A DNA stretch of 20,388 bases from Fusicatenibacter_A intestinipullorum (lineage in GTDB: Bacteria > Bacillota > Negativicutes > Acidaminococcales > Acidaminococcaceae): NCBI GenBank assembly GCA_019117495.1, contig DWZP01000030.1:1-20388 (forward strand), read 5' to 3'. Both the position numbers and the translations under genes were made by a program. The notes below the pieces were generated by a model. It did not search any database. It was not told the origin of the DNA and worked only from the letters and a program-made list of their open reading frames with translations. Of this stretch, positions 1-6,401 are shown in pieces (within the stretch, counting starts at the first letter, position 1; each line of letters starts with the position of its first letter).

Positions 1-967
1 CACTTCGTGGATAACTTACGTATTTTGCTTCGTAAAGTTCCTGTACCGTTTCAAGCACCTTTTTAGGGCTCATTTTATATAACTTATTGGCTTCAACCTG
101 CAAGGTATCAAGCGAATAAGGCAGCGGCGGATTTTCATGTCCTTTTTCACGTTTTACCTTTGTCACTACGCAGGAAGCCGGCTTTATTTTTGCAGCTATC
201 GCATATATTACTGCTTTATCTAGCGCATGGCCGTTTTCGTCCTGCTTTACCCTGTCCGGCGTAACAAGTTTTGCCCCAAAAGTTACTCCGTCTTTGCTCC
301 AAAAAGCCTTTAAATCGTAATAACTGTGCTTAACAAAATTCTTTATCTCTAGCTCACGGTTTACTACCAACGCAAGCGTCGGGGTTTTCACCCTGCCTAT
401 ACGCAGCGTGGTATCATATTTATATTTTGTCAGCTGCACACTATAGCACCTAGTCAGGTTCATGCCAACCAGCCAGTCTGCTTTTTGACGGGCAAGCCCG
501 GCTTCATAAAGTGTTTTAAATTTTTCGTTGTCCTGGATATTTTCAAAAGCACGTTTAAGACTGGTATCGTCTTTTGCATTTAAAAGCAGGCGTTTTACCT
601 TACCTTTAAATCCGGCAAAATACAAAATTTCATCAACCAAAAGTTGTCCTTCCCTATCCGGGTCACCAGCATGAATTACTTCATCAGCAATTTTTAATCG
701 GCTGCGGATAATGTCAAGCTGTTCCTTTTTAGACAACGGCACAGTATATTTCCAACGTTCCGGAAATACGGGATAATTTTGCCAGTGTTTATATTTCTCA
801 TCATACGCTTCCGGATTTGCTGGTGATAAGATATGCCCGAAAGCCCAGGTAACTTCCACTCCGTTTTTCTCATAGTAACCTTTGTTTTTGTTATAACTCC
901 CATCTGGCCACAGATAACCAGCAATAGCTTTTGCCATATCCGGTTTTTCGGCTATATATAACTGCAT
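1..967 (-). CDS. topB: DNA topoisomerase III-like type IA topoisomerase, partial
   Basis: Type IA topoisomerase that relaxes or decatenates DNA through a transient 5'-phosphotyrosine link; plasmid-borne copies often sit near transfer genes. The first 322 residues are in the window and the C-terminus lies beyond the left edge. Seen directly: an N-terminal Toprim domain starting MQLYIAEKP with its Glu at residue 7, the acidic motif HAGDPDREG (residues 99-107), the conserved GRVKTPTLALVV (191-202), and KYVSYPRS at the very edge, where Tyr319 is the expected catalytic tyrosine. The start was set at 967 because AGGAG at 980-976 lies 8 nt upstream; an in-frame ATG at 973 is too close to that site. 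It is divergent from the XRE gene. TopB (plasmid TraE-like) fits better than TopA because of the short EKP start, but the missing C-terminus prevents certainty. Confidence 0.93.
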   Translation of the reverse strand, partial: MQLYIAEKPDMAKAIAGYLWPDGSYNKNKGYYEKNGVEVTWAFGHILSPANPEAYDEKYKHWQNYPVFPERWKYTVPLSKKEQLDIIRSRLKIADEVIHAGDPDREGQLLVDEILYFAGFKGKVKRLLLNAKDDTSLKRAFENIQDNEKFKTLYEAGLARQKADWLVGMNLTRCYSVQLTKYKYDTTLRIGRVKTPTLALVVNRELEIKNFVKHSYYDLKAFWSKDGVTFGAKLVTPDRVKQDENGHALDKAVIYAIAAKIKPASCVVTKVKREKGHENPPLPYSLDTLQVEANKLYKMSPKKVLETVQELYEAKYVSYPRS

Positions 968-1043
968 TGTCATCTCTCCTATCACTAAATTTATATAATA
1001 TTTTAATATTTATATGTTTTCTATATCTTTTTTGCGTGTTTTA

Positions 1044-1052
1044 TGGTATAAT
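1044..1052 (+). promoter_or_regulatory. Extended -10 promoter for the XRE-lipoprotein operon
   Basis: The sequence TGG-TATAAT at 1044-1052 is a perfect -10 hexamer with an extended TGn element, about 50 nt upstream of the XRE start. No good -35 lies 17 nt upstream, which is usual for extended -10 promoters. The 974-1099 gap is very AT-rich and must also hold the divergent topB promoter, which I could not pin down. Confidence 0.55.
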
Positions 1053-1108
1053 TACTTTAAATTCAATATATTTACAGGAAATTTATACTACAATGTAAGG
1101 TGATGATA

Positions 1109-1492
1109 ATGGTAAAAAAAATTATACCTGCAAGTAATAATGAAACTATGGGCTACCGTTTAAAGGTAATCCGTAATTCTCTTGGCATGAACCAGGAAGA
1201 ATTTGCAAAACTGTTTAACACTCACCAGGAAAAAATCAGCAGCATTGAAAGGAATTTAACAGCTCCTACTTTAGCTATAATCCAGAAAATATCTTCCATG
1301 GGGTATGATATGAACTGGTTTTTAAACGGCGTACAGCAAGATACCAATCTTGCTGATTATGTAAGCAACAACATTGAAATCATGCGAATTGTTGCTGCTC
1401 TTGAAAACATGGACAACAAACAAATCAAATTCATAAGCAATTTCGTTGAAATGTATATCGAAAGTTTAGAAGGAGGAAAAAATAATGAATAA
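1109..1492 (+). CDS. XRE/Cro-CI family transcriptional regulator
   Basis: Small DNA-binding protein, probably a repressor of its own operon or of the transfer genes (inference). The 127-residue product has a Cro/CI-type helix-turn-helix at about residues 12-70: YRLKVIRNSLGMNQEEFAKL, then the recognition-helix region THQEKISSIERNL, then a segment ending DMNWFLNG. The C-terminal half (LADYVSNNIEIMRIVAALENM...) is helical and probably dimerises. The start at 1109 is preferred because AAGG at 1097-1100, part of the near-perfect Shine-Dalgarno AAGGTGAT, lies 8 nt upstream; in-frame GTG 1100 and ATG 1103 lie inside or too close to this site. The stop overlaps the next gene's start in the string ATGAATAA, so the two are translationally coupled. 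Its target is unknown; the palindromic repeats at 6242-6347 and its own promoter are candidates. Confidence 0.9.
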   Translation: MVKKIIPASNNETMGYRLKVIRNSLGMNQEEFAKLFNTHQEKISSIERNLTAPTLAIIQKISSMGYDMNWFLNGVQQDTNLADYVSNNIEIMRIVAALENMDNKQIKFISNFVEMYIESLEGGKNNE

Positions 1493-2045
1493 ATTCTTTA
1501 AAATTTTAACCGCTTCTGTAATGCTCATCGCAATGCTGGTTATCTCCGGTTGCGGTGGTGGTGATAACTTTGAAGGCAAATGGGTAACAACTAAGAACAG
1601 TTCTTTTTCTAAATTTGACGGTTCAGACTATAAACAATTAACCATTGAAAAAAATGGCGATTCTTACTTATTAACAGAAGTTATAAGTTCATATAATTTA
1701 AAAGAAAAGAAAATCGGCAATAAAGGTTTTCTGCCTATTTTTGATGCAACATTTGTCTGGGAAACAAAAAAACCTGCACAAATTTCTGCAAAAGCTGATG
1801 GTGATAACCGTCTGGCCATTGACACCATGTTCGGCAAGATGACTGTAACCTATGTTGAAAAAGACGGTACACTGTTAATTGGCAAAGAAGTTTACACCAA
1901 AGAAAAAGATGGTGATATGCAGAAATTTAAAGAAGAAGAACAAAAACGTTTACAAGCGCTTTATGATGCCGATGACATGGGATTTTATCACAAAGAAAGT
2001 TTCAACAGCTTCGGCTTTGCTGATGCACCTACAGACAAAAAATAA
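1485..2045 (+). CDS. Small secreted lipoprotein of unknown function
   Basis: A 186-residue protein with a clear lipoprotein signal: MNKFFK, a hydrophobic core, and the lipobox ISGC with the modified Cys at residue 23, followed by GGGDNFEGKW. The mature part looks like a compact beta-rich domain (FEGKWVTTKNSS, YKQLTIEKNGDSYLLTEV, RLAIDTMFGKMTVTYVEKDGT) and ends in a charged helix rich in Lys and Glu. AGGAGG at 1471-1476 lies 8 nt upstream of the start, and the ATG overlaps the XRE stop. I do not recognise a family. Its place beside a conjugation operon makes entry exclusion or mating-pair function possible, but nothing in the sequence proves that. It is too large and differently built to be a VirB7. 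Confidence 0.88.
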   Translation: MNKFFKILTASVMLIAMLVISGCGGGDNFEGKWVTTKNSSFSKFDGSDYKQLTIEKNGDSYLLTEVISSYNLKEKKIGNKGFLPIFDATFVWETKKPAQISAKADGDNRLAIDTMFGKMTVTYVEKDGTLLIGKEVYTKEKDGDMQKFKEEEQKRLQALYDADDMGFYHKESFNSFGFADAPTDKK

Positions 2046-2060
2046 TATTTGCTTTATTAC

Positions 2061-2097
2061 CCCGGTATTCAGATGAATACCGGGTGTTTTTATTTTC
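2061..2097 (+). terminator. Rho-independent terminator after the lipoprotein gene
   Basis: A perfect 10-bp stem CCCGGTATTC/GAATACCGGG (2061-2070 and 2075-2084) with an AGAT loop is followed by GTGTTTTTATTTT. The T-tract is on the plus strand, so it terminates the XRE-lipoprotein transcript. The convergent virB5-like gene ends only 12 nt away, so the hairpin may also help end the T4SS transcript, though the T-run is poor in that direction. Confidence 0.9.
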
Positions 2098-2854
2098 AGA
2101 ACTTCCTAAAGCCAAAGTTTTCAGAATCCGATTGATGAACTGCTTCATCAAATTCAGTAGGATTATAAGGGTCATAACTGTAAAAAGCCCCTGCTTTGGT
2201 CTTTTCCTGTTCCATGCGGTTTAAAGCAAAGCGTTCTTCTCTGCTTTGCAGGTTATCCGCTATGCCTGCCGCCTGTACACGCACCATATCAATATCATTG
2301 GCAGCTTTTAAGATTTCAGCAGCATTGCTTTTCTGGCGTTCAGTCAAATTACCTTCATCTGAAGAAGAAAGCATTTCCTGTATTGCCTCGCTCCGCTTCA
2401 TATTCTTGTCGGCAATTTGTGCTTCAGTAAGTAACAGCTCCTGCTTGCGCTGCTTCGCTTCGTTTAAAATTTTAGTTTCATATTCGCCGTAGTCTTCCAT
2501 TGCTTCCGTAATATTTTGTGATTTATATGTTTCATAATCATCATAATTTTTATGGACATTTATAATCGACGTTCCGTCCAGTAAATCATTAACACTGTCT
2601 GCCGCTTCATTATAGCGGTCTATAACCATACTTAAATTGATACCAGTATTAAAAATTCCCTGATTTTTCAATTTTTCCAGACTGTTTTTCACATTTTCAA
2701 TTATTTTGGCCGTTTCACGCACACTGTCGGCAAAACGTTTGGCATCAAAAACATGGTCGCCCGGTTTTATTGGCCGCCATTTAGCCTGTGCTGCCGGCAG
2801 GCAGATAAATAACCCCGCAAGTATCAGTAGGGTTATTTTTTTACTACGCTTCAT
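2096..2854 (-). CDS. Second VirB5/TrbJ-like secreted T4SS protein
   Basis: A 252-residue exported protein with a classical signal peptide (MKRSKK, hydrophobic core, cleavage after PAAQA near residue 21). The mature protein is almost wholly helical and charged, with predicted coiled coils (ETAKIIENVKNSLEKLKNQG; ETKILNEAKQRKQELLLTEA) and a C-terminal region ending FGFRKF. This layout matches the VirB5/TrbJ family, the minor pilus-tip and adhesion component of P-type T4SS. It is last in the operon, directly after the M23-VirB6 gene, whose stop is about 15 nt upstream. The ATG at 2854 is preferred over upstream TTG/GTG because an AAGGGG-type site lies about 9 nt upstream. The family call rests on architecture and context more than on a signature motif. 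It resembles the other VirB5 (5414-6214) in layout but not in obvious sequence, so it is either an old duplicate or a different periplasmic subunit. Confidence 0.85.
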   Translation of the reverse strand: MKRSKKITLLILAGLFICLPAAQAKWRPIKPGDHVFDAKRFADSVRETAKIIENVKNSLEKLKNQGIFNTGINLSMVIDRYNEAADSVNDLLDGTSIINVHKNYDDYETYKSQNITEAMEDYGEYETKILNEAKQRKQELLLTEAQIADKNMKRSEAIQEMLSSSDEGNLTERQKSNAAEILKAANDIDMVRVQAAGIADNLQSREERFALNRMEQEKTKAGAFYSYDPYNPTEFDEAVHQSDSENFGFRKF

Positions 2855-2868
2855 CACTATCAACCCCT

Positions 2869-4284
2869 TCAGCCTATTTCAAATTTGCCGCCCAAGAGCC
2901 CTGCGATTTTTGTTGGTACGGTCCCTGTTAAAAAAGCCAGGCTTAAAAGGGCTATGCACAAATGGGTAAATTTAGTAACAACTTCTCCATCCAAATATTT
3001 TACATGCCCTGCGGCATCAGTAAGTGCAAATAAATTGCCGGGTGACGCATCCTGCACCACCATTACTGCCATCCAAACCATAACCGAAGTTACAAGAAGT
3101 TCTATGGTAACAGCAAACAAATGGCCTATCGTTCCTTCCGGCATAAATTTAAAAAATGTCTGCTGCGCAAACGGCAGCGTAACAATATTAAATGCCGCCG
3201 TAATGTAAAAATCAACGTAAATCAATGCAATACGGAGAGCCAGCAGAATATAAATAATTATCGTAACCCATGACAAAATGAATATCGGCAAAATATACTG
3301 CAAATTCATTAAAAAATCGTATGATTTATAGCTTGCAATTTTGTTAAGTGCCGGTGTCAGCATAAAAACACATTTCTGGATTAAAAGCTGCGGCTGAGAT
3401 ATATTCTGTTCTATGGTTGCCAAATCGCCTGTATAAGAACCGCTTACAGCACTTACCATACCGAGAAACAGTTCATTAACCATTGTTTGCCAATTAAAGA
3501 ACACGAAGAACACAAAACCGTATTTCAACACTTTTCGCAGCAGTACAGGCTGTGAAAACGCAAATCCGGATATTAGCAGAGGTAAAGTAAGGTCAATAAT
3601 TGCAAGTGCAGTCAACACGCCAAGCATTATCGGTTGCAACGTTTTAAAAGCCTGGCTTGCTGCTTCACTGTAATACTCAATATCTTTGTTGACATTACTG
3701 CCGATTTCATACATAGACTCCACACCCCATGGAAGTTCTACATTATCACTGCCCATTGAAGCTCCGCCAATACCAGTGTTCCCATCTCCTGAAGGGAAGA
3801 GATTACCAGTAAGGTCTACACCAATAGCTGCCAGGTAAGGCGCAGGGTCAATCTGCGCGCCTACCGCATATCCTGTACCGTCAAAAACTTCAATGTGGGC
3901 ATGAGGCCCGGTTGAAAAACCGAGTGGTCCGTTATAGGCATCACCTCCGGAGATGCCTATAACGGTTCCCTCCGACACATACCCGGTTGGGCAATCAAGA
4001 GTATCTTCGCGGCAATCGCCTACAAAATACGTAATACCTTCTGCCGTATCAATCTGCACCCAGTAAATATAGCCGTTACCACTGCCATGTGTTACATAAC
4101 CGCCTGATGGCGCAAGTATCGGTGTACCGCTGCCCAATGCCACGTCAATGCCGGCATGGGTATGACCAAAATGATTACCTTCCGCAAACGGGCTTGTAAC
4201 AATACCCCCTGGTATCAGCGGCGCAGCATATGCGCTTGTAGTTAGAATCATCAATATAATTATAAATATAAATTTTTTAATCAT
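2869..4284 (-). CDS. virB6: M23 endopeptidase-VirB6/TrbL fusion protein
   Basis: A 471-residue protein that appears to join peptidoglycan hydrolysis to the inner-membrane channel of the T4SS. Residues 1-20 are a signal peptide (MIKKFIFIIILMILTTSAYA). Residues about 25-150 are a LytM/M23 domain with all expected zinc ligands and catalytic residues: HAGID (H43, D47) and GPHAHIEV (H128, H130). Residues 91 and 98 are cysteines that could pair in the periplasm. After a Gly/Ser/Asn linker (about 158-182), residues 190-471 are a VirB6/TrbL-like polytopic domain with about five or six membrane helices (for example 218-241, 254-265, 331-358, 390-410, 440-455). The start at 4284 overlaps the upstream virB6 stop by 8 nt; an upstream extension in the same frame lies wholly inside virB6 and is rejected. 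With no separate VirB1 in the operon, the M23 domain probably opens the cell wall for T4SS assembly (inference). Confidence 0.92.
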   Translation of the reverse strand: MIKKFIFIIILMILTTSAYAAPLIPGGIVTSPFAEGNHFGHTHAGIDVALGSGTPILAPSGGYVTHGSGNGYIYWVQIDTAEGITYFVGDCREDTLDCPTGYVSEGTVIGISGGDAYNGPLGFSTGPHAHIEVFDGTGYAVGAQIDPAPYLAAIGVDLTGNLFPSGDGNTGIGGASMGSDNVELPWGVESMYEIGSNVNKDIEYYSEAASQAFKTLQPIMLGVLTALAIIDLTLPLLISGFAFSQPVLLRKVLKYGFVFFVFFNWQTMVNELFLGMVSAVSGSYTGDLATIEQNISQPQLLIQKCVFMLTPALNKIASYKSYDFLMNLQYILPIFILSWVTIIIYILLALRIALIYVDFYITAAFNIVTLPFAQQTFFKFMPEGTIGHLFAVTIELLVTSVMVWMAVMVVQDASPGNLFALTDAAGHVKYLDGEVVTKFTHLCIALLSLAFLTGTVPTKIAGLLGGKFEIG

Positions 4285-5404
4285 GACTTTTATCCGAAAA
4301 ATTCTTTGTTTCAAAATTACGGAACCAACGCGGCGCATCAGCACTGCCTGTTTCAGAATTATAAAAATCACGGTTAGTCGCAAAATTACGTCCCACACGG
4401 GTACGATTGGCAAAATATTGACCTGCGGCGTAAGCTGCCGTACTTCCGAGTGCTCCACCTATACTTGCTCCACCAGCACGGGAAGCGGCATAAGTTTTGG
4501 ACAAACCACTTGCCATACCTGTCATCGAACTTGCTGCGGCCGCACCTGCAATAGTACCGGCAACTGCGCCAGTGAAACCGCCGGCAGCAGAACTCAACAC
4601 ATTGCCTGCTTCCAGTGTAGGCGTGCCGCTCATAATATTGGCAGCAAGTGCCGGTATTTTCCAAACCAGAAGGCCGAGCGTAAACATAGCAAGAGATTGT
4701 TTCAGCAACTCCGAAAACTCAGCTTCAGATGATAATGTAAGTGTACTCATATAACTCAATGTAAGACCAACCATAAAATACATTACCATCAATTTAACGC
4801 CGAAACTGAACACAGCCGAAACCGTGCGCTGAAATAAAAACGAAGTATGGCGCAATACACCAAACGGCAAGAGGATAACGCCAAGGCTAGCGAAAATATT
4901 AAATTCAATTTTTGTTAATAAAATCTGAAAAGCCATAAAAAAGAACGCTGCGATAGTGAAAAACATGGCAATCAGATACATAAACAGCTTACCAAGCCCA
5001 CCATTTGACATAATACTTATTTCATGAAAGGCCTTAAATAATTCTTTACAAGCTGCAAACCCCATATCTAAAACATTACTTGGGCCAAGCATATCCGCAC
5101 TAATTGGCATTCCGGCAGCTGTTAAGCCAGCAATTTGAAATGACCGCAAAAGTGCAGAGTTAATATCTGGAAAATAAGCAAGGAGAAATACGAAAAAGCC
5201 GATTTTTATAACTTTACTTATCATTTCAGACATCCGGAAATAACCGTCATAGAGCGCCCATGTTGCGCAAATATCTATAATGCCGAGTACGGTAAGAAGT
5301 TCCCTTGCATGAGGCACAAGCGCGAGAAACCCCATTATGCTGTTTCGTTCAAAAAATTCCAGAAGTGCATTTAAAAAATTACCTTCAGCAAAGTCTATGC
5401 CCAT
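4277..5404 (-). CDS. virB6: VirB6/TrbL inner-membrane T4SS protein
   Basis: A 375-residue polytopic protein of the P-type T4SS inner-membrane complex. Visible membrane helices lie near residues 34-53, 62-80, 136-164, 167-185, 195-220 and 233-255. They are followed by a long Gly/Ala/Ser-rich tail (about 265-345, with TGAVAGTIAGAAAASSMTGM) that is typical of TrbL and ends in a hydrophilic segment. A GAGGT site lies just upstream of the ATG at 5404, and the gene starts 9 nt after the virB5 stop. It overlaps the following M23-VirB6 gene by 8 nt, so the two VirB6-type proteins are probably made in fixed ratio. Having two VirB6-like proteins in one system is uncommon and suggests a duplicated or hetero-oligomeric channel. 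Confidence 0.93.
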   Translation of the reverse strand: MGIDFAEGNFLNALLEFFERNSIMGFLALVPHARELLTVLGIIDICATWALYDGYFRMSEMISKVIKIGFFVFLLAYFPDINSALLRSFQIAGLTAAGMPISADMLGPSNVLDMGFAACKELFKAFHEISIMSNGGLGKLFMYLIAMFFTIAAFFFMAFQILLTKIEFNIFASLGVILLPFGVLRHTSFLFQRTVSAVFSFGVKLMVMYFMVGLTLSYMSTLTLSSEAEFSELLKQSLAMFTLGLLVWKIPALAANIMSGTPTLEAGNVLSSAAGGFTGAVAGTIAGAAAASSMTGMASGLSKTYAASRAGGASIGGALGSTAAYAAGQYFANRTRVGRNFATNRDFYNSETGSADAPRWFRNFETKNFSDKSHD

Positions 5405-5413
5405 CTTATTACC

Positions 5414-6214
5414 TCACCAGTTTATTGTTGTAGACCCGTAACGGCTCCAGGGGTCATCCATCGCTGCCGTTTTGGATGTAGTATCAAGCGCATCGATTGC
5501 CGCTGCTTCCGCATCGGCGCGCTGTTGCGCAAGAATCCTGTCGTTTTTCCGTACTGTAATTTCAGCCTGGTCAGCTTCTATTTTCTGTTTGGCGTCAAGC
5601 GCGCGGAGCGCCAGTTCAATTCTTTTGATATTTGCTGTTACGCCGGCAATCTGGTTACTGATTTGCTGACCTTGCTTATTGCCTTCTATGTTTTGGTTCT
5701 GTTCCAGCAAATCATCCAGCATTTCCTGGTTATCATCCAATTCGCGCATCAACTCTTGATATGCTACAAGTGACTGTTTGTTATCTTCTGACTGTTCCTC
5801 CTGCAAATTTGTTATAATTGCCAGATGATTTCGTTCACTTATCACCCAATCATCAGCATTGCTAAGTACCGGGAATTTATCTTCCCAATATTGCCTAATT
5901 GTATTTTCCGTGGCATTTTCGGAAAATACAATCGTACTGTTTAAAGTATTGTTGATACTGCGGATGCTGTTATTGATGCTATTGGTATACTGACGTAAAA
6001 CTGACGATGGAAGCGATGCCAGTTCTTTAGCCTGAAGCGTTATCTGCTCCGCTGTCTGTGATACTATTTTTGCTGTTTCTGTGTACGTTTTTAACTGCTG
6101 TGCAATGTTTTGCGTGTCTACAACAGGTATTGCTGCCTGCGTTGTTGCAAAACCGGCACCTAAAATAATCCCCACAACAGCTGTCGCCGCAATTATTTTG
6201 GGCTTTTTGACCAT
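5414..6214 (-). CDS. virB5: VirB5/TrbJ-like T4SS protein
   Basis: A 266-residue exported protein of the VirB5/TrbJ family, a minor pilus-associated subunit thought to act in recipient contact and pilus assembly. Seen: an N-terminal signal peptide (MVKKPK, hydrophobic core, cleavage near TTQAA), then the typical TrbJ start IPVVDTQNIAQQLKTYTETA and IVSQTAEQITLQAKELASLP. A long coiled coil follows (about residues 130-235, rich in Q/E/K/A), then the tail DDPWSRYGST. A strong site AAGGAGAGG precedes the ATG at 6214. It is the first gene after the 187-nt gap that separates it from the adhesin, and virB6 follows 9 nt downstream. Confidence 0.92.
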   Translation of the reverse strand: MVKKPKIIAATAVVGIILGAGFATTQAAIPVVDTQNIAQQLKTYTETAKIVSQTAEQITLQAKELASLPSSVLRQYTNSINNSIRSINNTLNSTIVFSENATENTIRQYWEDKFPVLSNADDWVISERNHLAIITNLQEEQSEDNKQSLVAYQELMRELDDNQEMLDDLLEQNQNIEGNKQGQQISNQIAGVTANIKRIELALRALDAKQKIEADQAEITVRKNDRILAQQRADAEAAAIDALDTTSKTAAMDDPWSRYGSTTINW

Positions 6215-6241
6215 GATATCCTCTCCTTTTCTTAATAAACT

Positions 6242-6347
6242 TATGAAAACTATGTACGCATATATTACATACGTTTCATACTTTTATATGTAAACTATGT
6301 AATATATGAAAAGTATGGAACATATGAAAACATAGTTTACATATAAA
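6242..6347. repeat. Cluster of short palindromic repeats upstream of virB5
   Basis: A perfect 17-nt inverted repeat (TTTATATGTAAACTATG at 6283-6299, CATAGTTTACATATAAA at 6331-6347) brackets further copies of a related unit of the form CATA-N-TTT-N-CATA: CATAGTTTTCATA on the minus strand at 6242-6254, CATACGTTTCATA on plus at 6268-6280, and CATACTTTTCATAT on minus near 6303-6316. This is too ordered for ordinary AT-rich spacer and looks like a set of operator sites, in the position where a promoter for virB5-virB6-virB6'-virB5' would lie. A TTTACA on the minus strand (6294-6289) falls inside one arm and could be a -35 element, but no convincing -10 was found. The binding protein is unknown. 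Confidence 0.6.
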
Positions 6348-6353
6348 GATATA

Positions 6354-6390
6354 AAATATTGGATAAGCAGCCGGATAACCGGCTGCTTAT
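6354..6390 (-). terminator. Rho-independent terminator after the adhesin gene
   Basis: A perfect 12-bp GC-rich stem ATAAGCAGCCGG/CCGGCTGCTTAT (6363-6374 and 6379-6390) with an ATAA loop lies 12 nt beyond the adhesin stop codon. On the minus strand it is followed by CCAATATTTTA, a modest T-tract. It should end at least part of the virB8-to-adhesin transcript, so the virB5-virB6 genes downstream probably need their own promoter or read-through. Confidence 0.75.
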
Positions 6391-6401
6391 TCTATTATTT
6401 G

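Noticed and set aside
1032..1052. TTGCGT as a -35 for the XRE promoter
   Set aside because: It is only 9 nt from TATAAT, too close for a sigma-70 promoter; the extended -10 explains the site better.
4285..4458. An upstream extension of the M23-VirB6 frame
   Set aside because: It lies entirely within virB6 coding sequence; ATG 4284 gives a clean signal peptide and the usual short overlap.
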